DNA from: Cupriavidus sp. AU9028 | GTDB taxonomy: Bacteria > Pseudomonadota > Gammaproteobacteria > Burkholderiales > Burkholderiaceae | Length of the DNA: 64,000 nt | Assembly: GCF_019795295.1 (NCBI RefSeq) | Contig: NZ_JAIMCG010000007.1 | Location: forward strand, 186,001-250,000 | Reading direction: 5' to 3' | In this document: positions 1-8,529 of the stretch, piece by piece | How positions within the stretch are numbered: the first letter of the stretch is position 1 | Layout: each line of letters begins with the position of its first letter | Made by a program: the position numbers and the translations under genes | Notes under the pieces: generated by a model | Seen by the model: the letters and a program-made list of their open reading frames with translations, nothing else | Told to the model about the DNA's origin: nothing | Databases searched by the model: none

Positions 1-804
1 CACTTCGGCCAGCTTGCGCTTGTCGGTGTTCTGGGCGAAACGGGCCTTGTCCGGGTCCATCAGTTCGGTGCGGCCTTCGTAGACCACGCCGGCCAGGTCC
101 GTCACCCAGATGTTCTGGCGCGGCAGGCCGAGGTCCACCAGCAGTTCGAGGCAGGCCAGTGCCGCGGCGCCCGCGCCGGAGGCCACCAGCTTGACGTTGG
201 CGATGTCCTTGCCGACCACCTTCAGGCCGTTGATCACCGCGGCGCCGACCACGATCGCCGTGCCGTGCTGGTCGTCGTGGAAGACCGGGATCTTCATCCG
301 CTTGCGCAGCTCGCGCTCGACGTAGAAGCACTCGGGCGCCTTGATATCTTCCAGGTTGATGCCGCCGAAGGTCGGCTCCAGCGAGGCGATGATGTCGACC
401 AGCTTCTGCGGGTCCTTCTCGTCGATCTCGATGTCGAACACATCGATGCCGGCGAACTTCTTGAACAGGCCGCCCTTGCCTTCCATCACCGGCTTGGACG
501 CGGCCGGGCCGATGTCGCCCAGGCCCAGCACCGCGGTACCGTTGGTAATCACGGCGACCAGGTTGCCGCGCGAGGTATAGCGGAAGGAATTGGCCGGATC
601 GGCGACGATCTCCTCGCAGGCTGCCGCCACGCCGGGCGAATACGCCAGGGCCAGGTCGCGCTGGTTGGACAGCGGCTTGGTCGGCATCACCGAGATCTTG
701 CCCGGGGTGGGAAACTCGTGGTACTCCAGCGCGGCCTTGCGCAGCGCCTCGCGCTGCTGCTGCTTCAGGTCGTCTGGGGACATGGGCTGCTGGGGATTGG
801 TCAT
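1..804 (-). CDS. maeB: NADP-dependent malic enzyme, 5' part (gene runs off the left edge)
   Basis: Oxidatively decarboxylates malate to pyruvate, linking the TCA cycle to pyruvate and NADPH. The first 268 residues are visible; the C-terminus lies outside the window. The read-out begins [13 protein letters not shown] and carries the malic-enzyme N-terminal region ([18 protein letters not shown] at about residues 49-66, then [14 protein letters not shown] at 87-100). The start of the NAD(P)-binding domain follows ([16 protein letters not shown]). Bacterial MaeB proteins of this class usually carry an extra phosphotransacetylase-like C-terminal domain, which cannot be checked here. Start is ATG at 804; a second in-frame Met lies at residue 8. 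The gene is divergent from thiL, and a strong AT-rich palindrome sits between them. Confidence 0.93.
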   Translation of the reverse strand, partial: MTNPQQPMSPDDLKQQQREALRKAALEYHEFPTPGKISVMPTKPLSNQRDLALAYSPGVAAACEEIVADPANSFRYTSRGNLVAVITNGTAVLGLGDIGPAASKPVMEGKGGLFKKFAGIDVFDIEIDEKDPQKLVDIIASLEPTFGGINLEDIKAPECFYVERELRKRMKIPVFHDDQHGTAIVVGAAVINGLKVVGKDIANVKLVASGAGAAALACLELLVDLGLPRQNIWVTDLAGVVYEGRTELMDPDKARFAQNTDKRKLAEV

Positions 805-903
805 CGGCGCATCTTCCGGTCTGTGAAGCCGTGTAGGCGTGGGAGACAGCGGCGGCCCGGCTGCCGCTATTCTCTGAATTCTCGAAATCAGGGGTGAATT
901 TTA

Positions 904-928
904 TATTGTGAAATTTTATTTCACAATA
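904..928. promoter_or_regulatory. AT-rich operator-like palindrome between maeB and thiL
   Basis: Two perfect 10-bp inverted arms (TATTGTGAAA and TTTCACAATA) flank a 5-bp AT spacer. The site is an AT island in the 248-bp gap between divergent maeB (start 804) and thiL (start 1053), about 100 bp upstream of the maeB start. The shape suits a dimeric repressor. The TGTGA and TCACA half sites are 9 bp apart, not the 6 bp of CRP sites. The cognate regulator is not identifiable from the sequence. Confidence 0.6.
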
Positions 929-1052
929 AGCGTTTTACGCGAGGCAGCTTTGCCTTTCGGTACAATATCGCGGTCCGCGGCGAGAGCAAAATCCCCTGCG
1001 CATCTCCGCGCCGACGGGGCCGCACCGAGTCCGCCGTACCTTCATAGTCATC

Positions 1053-2078
1053 ATGCCAGACGGATTGCCGCCGCTTTCCACTCCCGGCGCGGAAGCCGAC
1101 CCGCCTGCGCCCTCTTCCTCCCTGTCCGAATTCGACCTGATCCGCCGCTTCTTCACGCGGCCGGTACGCGATGCCGTGCTCGGCATCGGTGACGACTGCG
1201 CGCTGCTGGCGCCACGCCCGGGCCAGCAACTGGCGATCAGCACCGACATGCTGGTCAGCGGCCGGCACTTCTTCCCGGATGCCGATCCGTACCGGCTCGG
1301 CCACAAGGCATTGGCGGTCAATCTGTCGGACCTGGCGGCAATGGGCGCGCAGCCCCGCGCCTTCACGCTGGCGATCGCGCTGCCGCAGGCCGATCCGGCC
1401 TGGCTGTCGCAGCTGGCAGCCGGCATGCTCGCCTTGGCGGACAGCCATGGCTGCGAGCTGATCGGCGGCGACACCACGCGCGGGCCCCTGACGCTGTCGA
1501 TCACGGTGTTCGGCGATGTGCCGGAGGGCCAGGCGCTGCGGCGCGACGCCGCCCGGCCGGGTGACGAGATCTGGGTGTCAGGCGCGGTCGGCGACGCGCG
1601 CCTCGCGTTGGGCGACTGCCGTGGCGAATGGCTGCTGACGGAACCGGACTTCAGCGCGATCCGGGACCGGCTGGAAGCGCCCCAGCCGCGGGTCGCGCTG
1701 GGCATGGCGCTGCGTGGCATCGCACGCGCCGCGGTAGACGTCTCCGACGGCCTGCTGGCCGACCTGGGCCATATCCTGCAGCGCAGCGGGGTCGGCGCAC
1801 GCCTGCTGGTACCGGCGCTGCCGGCTTCCACGGTGCTGTCGCGCCAGCCGGAGCCGCTGCGGCTGCAGTGCCTGCTGGCCGGGGGCGACGACTACGAGCT
1901 GTGCTTCACCGCCCCGGCGCAGGCGCGTGAACAGGTCCTGCGGGCGTCGCGCGAGGCGGGCGTGGCGGTTGCGTGCATCGGCGCGATCGAGGCGGAAGCG
2001 GGCGTGCGGCTGCTGGATGCAAGCGGCGCCGCGGTGCCCTTCGACGGACGAGGGTTCGACCATTTCGCCAGCCCCTGA
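1053..2078 (+). CDS. thiL: Thiamine-monophosphate kinase
   Basis: ATP-dependent phosphorylation of thiamine monophosphate to thiamine diphosphate, the last step of cofactor synthesis, in the cytosol. The protein has 341 residues, close to the family norm. AIR-synthase/PurM-like motifs appear in order: LGIGDDCALLAP at about 43-54, AISTDMLVSG at 61-70, GGDTTRGP at 138-145, DVSDGLLADLGH in the middle and GGDDYELCFTAP towards the C-terminus. The first 20 or so residues are Pro-rich and look like a variable extension. It is followed on the same strand by pgpA and pncC, an order I know from related betaproteobacteria. Confidence 0.96.
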   Translation: MPDGLPPLSTPGAEADPPAPSSSLSEFDLIRRFFTRPVRDAVLGIGDDCALLAPRPGQQLAISTDMLVSGRHFFPDADPYRLGHKALAVNLSDLAAMGAQPRAFTLAIALPQADPAWLSQLAAGMLALADSHGCELIGGDTTRGPLTLSITVFGDVPEGQALRRDAARPGDEIWVSGAVGDARLALGDCRGEWLLTEPDFSAIRDRLEAPQPRVALGMALRGIARAAVDVSDGLLADLGHILQRSGVGARLLVPALPASTVLSRQPEPLRLQCLLAGGDDYELCFTAPAQAREQVLRASREAGVAVACIGAIEAEAGVRLLDASGAAVPFDGRGFDHFASP

Positions 2079-2196
2079 GCAAGACAGCGCAAATCGCTGA
2101 CACGCGGCGCGCCGCCATGTCATGATGCCGCCAGCGCGCGGTCACACCGTGCATCGGGCGGCCCCCTGCCATCCCCATCAACGAGCCGATTCCTCA

Positions 2197-2763
2197 ATGT
2201 CGTCCTTTACTTCCGGGCCCGCAGCGCCCGACCCTGCCATGACCCTGGAGGCCGGCCAGACCGCCAAGGTGCTGCGCCCGACCGCCCGCTTCATGTGGTC
2301 CCACCCGGCGCATGCCATCGCGCTGGGCTTCGGTTCGGGGCTTTCGCCGATCATGCCCGGCACGGTCGGCACCCTCTACGGCTGGCTGTCCTTCGTGGTG
2401 ATCTCGCTGTGGGTCCAGCCGGCGACCTGGCTGTGGATCGTTCCGGCGGCATTCCTGCTCGGACTGTGGGCCTGCGCACGCACCGCGCGGTCAATGGGAG
2501 TGCACGATCATGGCAGCATGGTCTGGGACGAGATCGTCGCGTTCTGGCTCGTGCTCGCCTTCGTCACGCCTACCGGGCTGTGGGGCCAGTTCGCCGCGTT
2601 CCTGTGGTTCCGGCTGTTCGACATGGCCAAGCCGGCGCCGATCGGCTACTACGACCGCACCCTCAAGGGTCCGGGGTTGCGCGGCGGCTTCGGCGTGATG
2701 TTCGACGATCTGGTGGCCGCGTTCTACACGCTGCTGGTATTCGCGCTCTGGCGCTCGATCTGA
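2197..2763 (+). CDS. pgpA: Phosphatidylglycerophosphatase A
   Basis: Dephosphorylates phosphatidylglycerophosphate to phosphatidylglycerol at the inner membrane. The 188-residue protein shows PgpA hallmarks: FGSGLSPIMPGTVGTLYG near residue 50, a hydrophobic pair of segments (LSFVVISLWV, WLWIVPAAFLLGLWACA), the acidic site VHDHGSMVWDEIVAFW and the ending RGGFGVMFDDLVAAFYTLLV. An in-frame ATG lies 75 nt upstream at 2122, but those 25 residues (His/Pro/Arg-rich) do not resemble the family. I therefore place the start at 2197, giving MSSFTSG. It lies between thiL and pncC on the same strand. Confidence 0.92.
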   Translation: MSSFTSGPAAPDPAMTLEAGQTAKVLRPTARFMWSHPAHAIALGFGSGLSPIMPGTVGTLYGWLSFVVISLWVQPATWLWIVPAAFLLGLWACARTARSMGVHDHGSMVWDEIVAFWLVLAFVTPTGLWGQFAAFLWFRLFDMAKPAPIGYYDRTLKGPGLRGGFGVMFDDLVAAFYTLLVFALWRSI

Positions 2764-2805
2764 CCGGGCGAACCAGCCCGGCCCCATCACTGGAAGAGCC
2801 GAACC

Positions 2806-3303
2806 ATGTCCGTCAGCCGACTTCTCGAACAGCTTGCCGTCCAGGCTGGCATTGCCCTGAAGGAAAAATCCCTGCTGCTGGCCACCGCCGAGTCCTGCAC
2901 CGGCGGGCTCGTCGCCGCGGCAATCACCGATGTCTCGGGCTCGTCCGCCTGGTTCGAGCGCGGCTTCGTCACCTATTCGAACGAGGCGAAATCCACCATG
3001 CTGGGGGTGCCGCCGCGGCTGATCCGTGACCATGGCGCGGTCAGCGAGGAGGTCGCGCGCGCCATGGCCGACGGCGCGCTGCTGAACAGCCGGGCCCAGG
3101 TGTCGCTGTCGATCACCGGCGTGGCCGGACCGACTGGCGGCACGCCTGACAAGCCGGTCGGCATGGTGTGCTTCGGCTGGAGCAACCGCATCGTGACGCG
3201 GGTCGAGACGCAGCGCTTTCGCGGCGACCGGCAGCAGGTGCGCCGGCAGGCAGCGGAGCACGCCATGCGTGGCCTGCTCGAACTGGTCCGCAACGAAGCC
3301 TAG
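2806..3303 (+). CDS. pncC: Nicotinamide-nucleotide amidohydrolase, CinA C-terminal domain family
   Basis: Hydrolyses nicotinamide mononucleotide to nicotinate mononucleotide and ammonia in pyridine-nucleotide recycling. The protein is a stand-alone 165-residue CinA C-terminal domain: TAESCTGGLVAAAITDVSGS near residues 25-44, YSNEAKSTMLGV, GAVSEEVARAMADGA and ITGVAGPTGGTPDKPVGMV. There is no N-terminal MoCF-like CinA domain, as is usual in proteobacteria. A GGAAGAG Shine-Dalgarno stands a few bases before ATG 2806. It is the third gene of the thiL-pgpA-pncC set and converges with pyrF. Confidence 0.93.
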   Translation: MSVSRLLEQLAVQAGIALKEKSLLLATAESCTGGLVAAAITDVSGSSAWFERGFVTYSNEAKSTMLGVPPRLIRDHGAVSEEVARAMADGALLNSRAQVSLSITGVAGPTGGTPDKPVGMVCFGWSNRIVTRVETQRFRGDRQQVRRQAAEHAMRGLLELVRNEA

Positions 3304-3339
3304 CGCGGCAGGCGCCGGGGCAGCCCGGCCGGCCTCGCT

Positions 3340-4206
3340 TCAGCTGTAGCGGTACCGGTTGATGGCGTCGCGCGTCTGCTGCGCGGCACGGCGCGCCGCC
3401 GCGGCGAAGTCCTTCTCGCCGCTGGCGTAGAGAATCGCCCGCGACGAATTGATCATCATGCCGGTGCCATCGGCGGTACGCCCGGCCCGCACCGTCGCCT
3501 CGATATCGCCGCCCTGGGCGCCGATGCCCGGCACCAGCAGCGGCATGTCGCCGACCAGCTCGCGCACGCGGGCGATCTCGTTGGGGAACGTCGCCCCGAC
3601 CACCATGCCCATCTGCCCGGTGGTGTTCCACTTCGCCGCGGCCTGCTCGGCCACGATCTGGTAGACCGGCTTGCCATCGACCTGCAGGAACTGCACGTCC
3701 GAGCCGCCGGGATTGGAGGTGCGGCACAGCACGATCACGCCGCGCTCCGGATATGCCAGATAGGGTTCGACCGAATCGAAGCCCATGTACGGGCTGACGG
3801 TGACCGCATCGGCTTCGTAGCGCTCGAACGCCTCGATGGCGTAGTGCTGGGCCGTCGAGCCAATGTCGCCGCGCTTGGCGTCGAGGATCACCGGAATGCC
3901 GGGATGGGCATCGTGGATGTAGTGCACCAGCTGCTCCAGCTGGTCCTCGGCCCGTTGCGAGGCGAAATAGGCGATCTGCGGCTTGAAGGCGCAGACCAGG
4001 TCGGCGGTGGCGTCGACGATTTCCCGGCAGAACGAGAAGATCGCGCCGCCGGTGCCGGTCATCGACAGCGGCAGACGGTTCGGGTCGGGATCCAGGCCGA
4101 CGCACAGCAGGGAATCGTTGCGCCGCCAGGCGCTGGCCAGCTGCTCCGTGAAGGGCGCGGTCTCGGTGGCGGGGCGGTTCTGGAAACGGTCGGACGGTCG
4201 GGACAT
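3340..4206 (-). CDS. pyrF: Orotidine 5'-phosphate decarboxylase
   Basis: Converts OMP to UMP, the last step of de novo pyrimidine synthesis. The 288-residue protein begins [19 protein letters not shown] and belongs to the longer OMP decarboxylase subfamily found in betaproteobacteria and actinobacteria. Visible motifs are [14 protein letters not shown], the catalytic segment [36 protein letters not shown] and [20 protein letters not shown]. The frame stays open upstream to 4713, but that extension is low-complexity and unrelated, so ATG 4206 is preferred. The gene is convergent with pncC and divergent from the EamA permease. Confidence 0.96.
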   Translation of the reverse strand: MSRPSDRFQNRPATETAPFTEQLASAWRRNDSLLCVGLDPDPNRLPLSMTGTGGAIFSFCREIVDATADLVCAFKPQIAYFASQRAEDQLEQLVHYIHDAHPGIPVILDAKRGDIGSTAQHYAIEAFERYEADAVTVSPYMGFDSVEPYLAYPERGVIVLCRTSNPGGSDVQFLQVDGKPVYQIVAEQAAAKWNTTGQMGMVVGATFPNEIARVRELVGDMPLLVPGIGAQGGDIEATVRAGRTADGTGMMINSSRAILYASGEKDFAAAARRAAQQTRDAINRYRYS

Positions 4207-4417
4207 GAGGATCGCTCGAAATACTGGGGTTCGACTTGCCACGGATGCGGCGGTTCGGCCACGGCGGCCGCAGCGGCCCGCGCGTGTCGTTTCCGGCAAT
4301 TCTACTCGCTGCGTGCTATCTTCCCCTCGCCCATTCCAACGAGAAAGCGCGGTAGCACACGCCTTTTGCAGCGCCTTGCCGCAATCGGCGCGCGACCCTC
4401 GCCCGATTCCACTGTCC

Positions 4418-5302
4418 ATGAAGCTCGACCGTCGCAATATCGTTCTGCTGATCGCCCTCACGCTGGCCTGGGGCGTCAACTGGCCCGTGATGAAGATCGG
4501 CGTGGCCGCCTTTCCGCCCCTGGGTTTTCGCCTGCTGTGCATGGCCGGCGGCCTGATCGCGCTGGGCCTGGCGCTGCGTGCCCGCGGCATCTCGCTGGCG
4601 GTGCCGCGCGACACCTGGGGACCGATCTTCCGGCTGGCGTTGCCCAACATGGTGATCTGGCATCTGCTGGCGATCGGCGCGGTGAAGATGCTGTCCTCCG
4701 GCCGTGCGGCCATTCTCGGCTACACCATGCCGATCTGGGCGGTGGTGTGGGGCCTGGTGCTGTTCCGCGAACGCATCTCCGCCTCGGCATGGGTGGGCAT
4801 CGGCTGCGCGCTGGCTGGCACGCTGCTGCTGATGTCCAGCGAGTTCGGCGCGCTGACCGGCAGCCCGACCGGCACGGTGATGATGCTGGCCGCGGCGGCC
4901 GGCTGGGGCTATGGCACCCAACTGATGAAGCGCACCCAGCTCGCGGTGCAACTCGGACCCCTGACCTTCTGGATGCTGGCCGCGGCGCTGCCGTTCCTGC
5001 TGGCCGGCACGCTGCTGTTCGAAGACGGCTGGCGCATGCCCAATGCGGTGGAGTGGGCCGCCATCGCCTACAACGCGGTGGTGGTGTTCGCCTTCTGCCA
5101 TCTGGTCTGGTTCCAGCTGGCGCGCTCGCTGCCGCCAGTGGTGTCCAGCCTGTCGATCATGTTCATCCCGGTGGTGGGCGTGTTCTCCGGCATGTGGCTG
5201 CTGGGCGAGACGCCGCACTGGCAGGACTACGCGGCGATCGTGCTGATGCTGGCGGCGCTGTCCTCGGTACTGCTGGTGCCGCTGTTGAAGCGGCGCGGTT
5301 GA
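4418..5302 (+). CDS. EamA/DMT-superfamily transporter
   Basis: An inner-membrane permease of the drug/metabolite transporter superfamily; the substrate is unknown, and relatives export amino acids or metabolites. The 294 residues form about ten hydrophobic segments in two EamA repeats. The first begins [22 protein letters not shown], and the repeat signature [21 protein letters not shown] closes the first half. [19 protein letters not shown] closes the second. The start is ATG 4418 (MKLDRRN); an upstream open stretch in the same frame overlaps pyrF antisense and is rejected. The gene stands alone between pyrF and the corA leader. Confidence 0.85.
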   Translation: MKLDRRNIVLLIALTLAWGVNWPVMKIGVAAFPPLGFRLLCMAGGLIALGLALRARGISLAVPRDTWGPIFRLALPNMVIWHLLAIGAVKMLSSGRAAILGYTMPIWAVVWGLVLFRERISASAWVGIGCALAGTLLLMSSEFGALTGSPTGTVMMLAAAAGWGYGTQLMKRTQLAVQLGPLTFWMLAAALPFLLAGTLLFEDGWRMPNAVEWAAIAYNAVVVFAFCHLVWFQLARSLPPVVSSLSIMFIPVVGVFSGMWLLGETPHWQDYAAIVLMLAALSSVLLVPLLKRRG

Positions 5303-5344
5303 GCGCGAGGTGGCGTGGCGGCCGCCCCTTCACCCAGATTTCAC

Positions 5345-5374
5345 TTAACAAAGCCGGCCGCCTTGGGCTACACT
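5345..5374 (+). promoter_or_regulatory. Predicted sigma-70 promoter of corA
   Basis: A -35-like TTAACA (5345-5350) and a -10-like TACACT (5369-5374) are separated by 18 bp. They lie in the 526-bp gap between the EamA gene and corA. An overlapping alternative pairs TTGGGC with CATAAT at about 5392. Either would give a corA 5' leader of more than 420 nt. Confidence 0.4.
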
Positions 5375-5404
5375 CGCGCCCATCCATAATCCCGGAGAAA
5401 TTAC

Positions 5405-5583
5405 GTGGGCAGTAGCATCGGGTGTTCGAGTTGGCGCGGCAAAGCCGACGCCGTCACGAATGCCATGTCACTGCGGGCTGCGTAACGACCATGCCCGGCG
5501 CCGGTCTCCTCGTCCGCCGCGCCGCCTCTGGTCCGATCCCGCCCGCAGCACACTGCGGGCGAGTGTTTCTTCCGTACTGCCAC
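5405..5583 (+). other. Structured 5' leader of corA, possible cis-regulatory RNA
   Basis: The gap 5303-5828 holds no convincing gene; codon-like reading frames there overlap on both strands and match nothing I know. It is rich in complementary segments. GCAGTA with flanking GTG (5405-5414) can pair with TACTGCCAC (5575-5583), closing a domain of about 180 nt. Inside are a GGCG-CGGC/GCCG-CGCC hairpin (about 5433-5452) and a perfect 8-bp hairpin with a CACA loop (5541-5560). A further perfect 9-bp hairpin follows at 5739-5761. The GGGCAGTAGC near the 5' end only loosely resembles the yybP-ykoY motif. Function is inferred from position before an Mg2+ transporter gene. Confidence 0.4.
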
Positions 5584-5828
5584 CGGCTTCCCCTGCGGTC
5601 GCCGCGCCGTCACGGACCCTTCCTCTCCCGGCTTGCCAGCCAACACACGGCAAACGCCATCGCCTTGCTTCGTCATCCTGGCCGCCGCTCCCGCGACGGC
5701 ATTGGCGCGCAGCGCGATCACGCTTGCCATGGGCCTGACCGTTCGCCTTGCCGGCGAACGGCGAGACCTGCCGTGCCGCAAGCCTGCCTGCCGCGTTTCT
5801 TCGTTGTTCGGCACAAGGAATACCAGGG

Positions 5829-6791
5829 ATGATCAACCTGTTCGTCCTGCAGAAAGGCCGGCTTGCCCAGGAGCAGGTCGATGACCGCAACGAACTGCTG
5901 CAGCACAAACCCATCTGGATCGACGTGGTCGATCCCGACGACGAGGAACTCGCCTGGATCAAGGAAGCGTACGGCGTCGCGCTGCCGGAGCTCGAAGACC
6001 TGGGCGACCTGGAAGCGTCCGCCCGCTACTTCGAGGCGGAAGACGAGAACATCCATATCCGCACCGACTTCCTGCTGGCCGAGGACGAGGTGTCGCGCAA
6101 CGTGCGCGTCGCCTTCGTGCTGACGCCGACCGTGCTGTTCTCCATCCACGACGAAGACCTGCCGGTGTTCCGGCTGGTGCGCCTGCGCGCGCGCATGCGA
6201 CCCGGCTCGGTGCGCAACGCCAAGGACGTGCTGATGGACCTGTACGCGACCGACGCGGAATATTCGGCCGACTCCATCGAGGAGATGTACGAGCGGCTGG
6301 AGGATGCCAGCAAGCGCGTGCTGGCCGAGAACGTGACGGACGCCGCCGCGGCCGACGTGCTGGAAACCATCGCGCGCGAGGAAGACTTGAACGGGCGCAT
6401 CCGCCGCAACGTGATGGACACCCGTCGCGCGGTTTCCTTCCTGATGCGCAGCCAGCTGCTGTCGGCCGAGCAGCAGGACGAGGCGCGGCAGATCCTGCGC
6501 GATATCGACTCGATCGAGAACCACACCGCGTTCCTGTTCGAGAAGATCAACTTCCTGATGGACGCCACCGTCGGTTTCATCAACATCAACCAGAACAAGA
6601 TCATCAAGCTGTTCTCGGTGGTGTCGGTGGCGCTGATGCCGCCGACGCTGATCGCCAGCGTCTACGGCATGAACTTCAAGGTGATGCCCGAACTGGACTG
6701 GGCCGCGGGTTACCCGTGGGCGATCGCGCTGATGGCGGTGTCGGCGGCGATACCGCTGATCTACTTCCGCCGCAAGGGCTGGCTGAGCTGA
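5829..6791 (+). CDS. corA: Magnesium/cobalt transporter CorA
   Basis: A pentameric inner-membrane channel for Mg2+ (and Co2+). The 320-residue protein has a long acidic cytoplasmic N-terminal funnel (MINLFVLQKGRL onward). Two C-terminal transmembrane segments follow (KLFSVVSVALMPPTLIASVYG and YPWAIALMAVSAAIPLIYF). The family signature YGMNF sits between them, and a basic tail, RRKGWLS, ends the protein. The start is ATG 5829; the frame extends 27 codons upstream but those residues do not fit the family. A long structured leader precedes the gene. It is convergent with mtgA. Confidence 0.96.
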   Translation: MINLFVLQKGRLAQEQVDDRNELLQHKPIWIDVVDPDDEELAWIKEAYGVALPELEDLGDLEASARYFEAEDENIHIRTDFLLAEDEVSRNVRVAFVLTPTVLFSIHDEDLPVFRLVRLRARMRPGSVRNAKDVLMDLYATDAEYSADSIEEMYERLEDASKRVLAENVTDAAAADVLETIAREEDLNGRIRRNVMDTRRAVSFLMRSQLLSAEQQDEARQILRDIDSIENHTAFLFEKINFLMDATVGFININQNKIIKLFSVVSVALMPPTLIASVYGMNFKVMPELDWAAGYPWAIALMAVSAAIPLIYFRRKGWLS

Positions 6792-6804
6792 GCGCCAGCG
6801 CCCG

Positions 6805-6834
6805 CACGCTGCCCGGCTTCAGTCGGGCAGCGTG
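6805..6834. terminator. Hairpin between convergent corA and mtgA
   Basis: Perfect 11-bp arms (CACGCTGCCCG and CGGGCAGCGTG) with an 8-nt loop lie at the 3' junction of the two convergent genes. The mtgA stop codon (6819-6821) falls in the loop. There is no U-tract on either side, so intrinsic termination is uncertain; it could instead protect 3' ends. Confidence 0.45.
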
Positions 6835-7586
6835 GCCGAGCCCATCCGCCGCGCAATGATGCCGGCGCGTGCGCGGAAGTTGATGCGCACATGGGCGCAG
6901 TAGAGCTTCTTGTCGAAACAGCGCGGCGCCGGCAGCGCCGCTGCCAGCCGCGCTGCCTGTCCCACCGACAGCCGGCTGGCGCTGGTCTTGAAGTAGTACC
7001 GCGCCGCGGCTTCGGCGCCGAACACGCCCTCGCCCCATTCCACCGAGTTCAGGTAGATCTCGTAGATCCGCTCCTTGTCGAGCCAGAACTCCAGCATCCA
7101 GGTGATCACCAGTTCCTGGCCCTTGCGCAGGTAGTGCTGCTCCGGCGACAGGAACAGGTTCTTGGCCAGCTGCTGCGTGATGGTAGAGCCGCCGCGCACG
7201 ATGTGCCCGCGCTTCTTGTTGCGCTCCCACGCCTGCAGCATGGCGTCGATGTCGTAGCCGGGATGGTTGACGAAATCCGCGTCCTCGCTGGCGATCACCG
7301 CGCGCTTGAGGTTGCGCGAGATCGATGCATAGGGCACCCACTCGCGCTCGATGCCGCAGCTCCAGACATTGAAGCCGCACAGCCGCCAGCGCTCTGCACG
7401 CATGAAGCTGGTCGAGGACGGATCGACGAACTGCCAGGCGGCAATCTGCAGGAAGAAGTACAGCTGCATCGCCACCAGCCCGGCGGCGATGCAGCCGGCC
7501 AGCCACGCGAGCCAGCGCAGCGGGTGCGCGGCGCCGCCCTTGCCGCTGCGGGCCGGACGGCGGGAGCGATTGCCTTTGTTCGACAC
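6819..7586 (-). CDS. mtgA: Monofunctional biosynthetic peptidoglycan transglycosylase
   Basis: Polymerises lipid II glycan strands (GT51 family) at the periplasmic face of the inner membrane. The 255-residue protein has a basic N-terminus ([16 protein letters not shown]) and one transmembrane anchor ([20 protein letters not shown], about residues 23-42). The GT51 motifs follow: [16 protein letters not shown] with the catalytic Glu, [18 protein letters not shown], and [20 protein letters not shown]. Length matches the family. It is the last gene of the minus-strand run, 25 bp after aroE. Confidence 0.96.
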   Translation of the reverse strand: MSNKGNRSRRPARSGKGGAAHPLRWLAWLAGCIAAGLVAMQLYFFLQIAAWQFVDPSSTSFMRAERWRLCGFNVWSCGIEREWVPYASISRNLKRAVIASEDADFVNHPGYDIDAMLQAWERNKKRGHIVRGGSTITQQLAKNLFLSPEQHYLRKGQELVITWMLEFWLDKERIYEIYLNSVEWGEGVFGAEAAARYYFKTSASRLSVGQAARLAAALPAPRCFDKKLYCAHVRINFRARAGIIARRMGSATLPD

Positions 7587-7611
7587 GGCAGGTAGCGCGG
7601 ACGAGCCCGCT

Positions 7612-8529
7612 TTAGCGCTGGTCCGTCAGCGACGCCCGCAGCGCCGCCAGCACCGCATCTGTCTCGGGCCGCACGCCGCGCCACAGGTAGAACGCCTCGG
7701 CCGCCTGCTCGACCAGCATGCCCAGACCGTCGGCCACCTGCGCGCCCTGCTCGGCGGCGTATTGGAGGAACACCGTGGGCTGCGCGCCGTACATCATGTC
7801 GTAGGCCAGCACGCCGTCGCCCAGCAGCGCCGCGGGAACCGGCGGCACCTCGCCCTGCAGGCTGCCCGCGGTGGCGTTGATCACCACGTCGCAGGCGTCT
7901 TCGTCGGACAGGCCCGCCAGCGCATCGAAGCCGCCGCCCCACAGCTCCACGCCGGCTTCGCCCGCGGCCTGGGCGAACTCCTCCAGCATGTCGCTGGCCC
8001 GGCTGGCGGTGCGGTTGGCAACGACGATCCGCTCCGGCTGGCACTCGATCAGCGGCAGCATCGCGCCCATCGCCGCGCCGCCCGCGCCCAGCAGCAGCAC
8101 GCGCCGCCCTTGCAACTCGACGCCAAGGCGATCGACGATATCGCGCACCAGGCCGACGCCGTCGGTGTTGTCGCCGTGCAGCAGGCCGTCTTCCATCCAC
8201 AGCGTATTGACCGCGCCCGCGGCCTCCGCGCGCGGCGTGAGCCGGTCGGCCAGCTCGAAGGCCTGTACCTTGAACGGGGTGGTGACGTTCAGGCCCTGGC
8301 CGCCCGTCGCGAAGAAGCCGCGCACGGTGTCGGCAAAGCCGTCCAGCGGCGCCTCGATGCGCTCGTAGCTCAGTGACTGGCCGGTCTGCGCGGCGAACGC
8401 CGCGTGGATCTGCGGCGAGCGGCTGTGCGCCACCGGGTTGCCGACGACGGCGTAGCGCTCAGCAAAGCCCTGCGCGGGCTGTTCGGCGGGGGACGAGGAA
8501 AGGGAATCGGTCGGCATGGGGGCAATCAT
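7612..8529 (-). CDS. aroE: Shikimate dehydrogenase (NADP+)
   Basis: Reduces 3-dehydroshikimate to shikimate in aromatic amino-acid synthesis. The 305-residue protein shows [19 protein letters not shown] near residue 31, the catalytic Lys in [13 protein letters not shown], substrate-binding NTDGVGLV and the NADP-binding [16 protein letters not shown]. The start ATG (8529) overlaps the stop of the TonB-like gene in an ATGA, arguing for MIAPMPTDS; an internal Met four codons later is the alternative. The N-terminal 25 residues are a Ser/Pro/Ala-rich extension. Confidence 0.96.
   Translation of the reverse strand: MIAPMPTDSLSSSPAEQPAQGFAERYAVVGNPVAHSRSPQIHAAFAAQTGQSLSYERIEAPLDGFADTVRGFFATGGQGLNVTTPFKVQAFELADRLTPRAEAAGAVNTLWMEDGLLHGDNTDGVGLVRDIVDRLGVELQGRRVLLLGAGGAAMGAMLPLIECQPERIVVANRTASRASDMLEEFAQAAGEAGVELWGGGFDALAGLSDEDACDVVINATAGSLQGEVPPVPAALLGDGVLAYDMMYGAQPTVFLQYAAEQGAQVADGLGMLVEQAAEAFYLWRGVRPETDAVLAALRASLTDQR

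Noticed and set aside
904-928. CRP binding site
   Set aside because: TGTGA and TCACA are separated by 9 bp rather than the required 6 bp.
3340-4713. A 457-residue form of PyrF
   Set aside because: Residues upstream of ATG 4206 are low-complexity antisense of the EamA gene; the family start is at 4206.
5405-5770. yybP-ykoY manganese riboswitch
   Set aside because: Only weak resemblance (GGGCAGTAGC and GGCGAGACC) about 350 nt apart, longer than the known element. It is kept only as a structured leader of unknown type.
5401-5814. Protein-coding genes in the corA leader (137-codon minus frame and overlapping plus frames)
   Set aside because: No ribosome sites or family-like sequence; several frames overlap on both strands, as expected by chance at this GC content.
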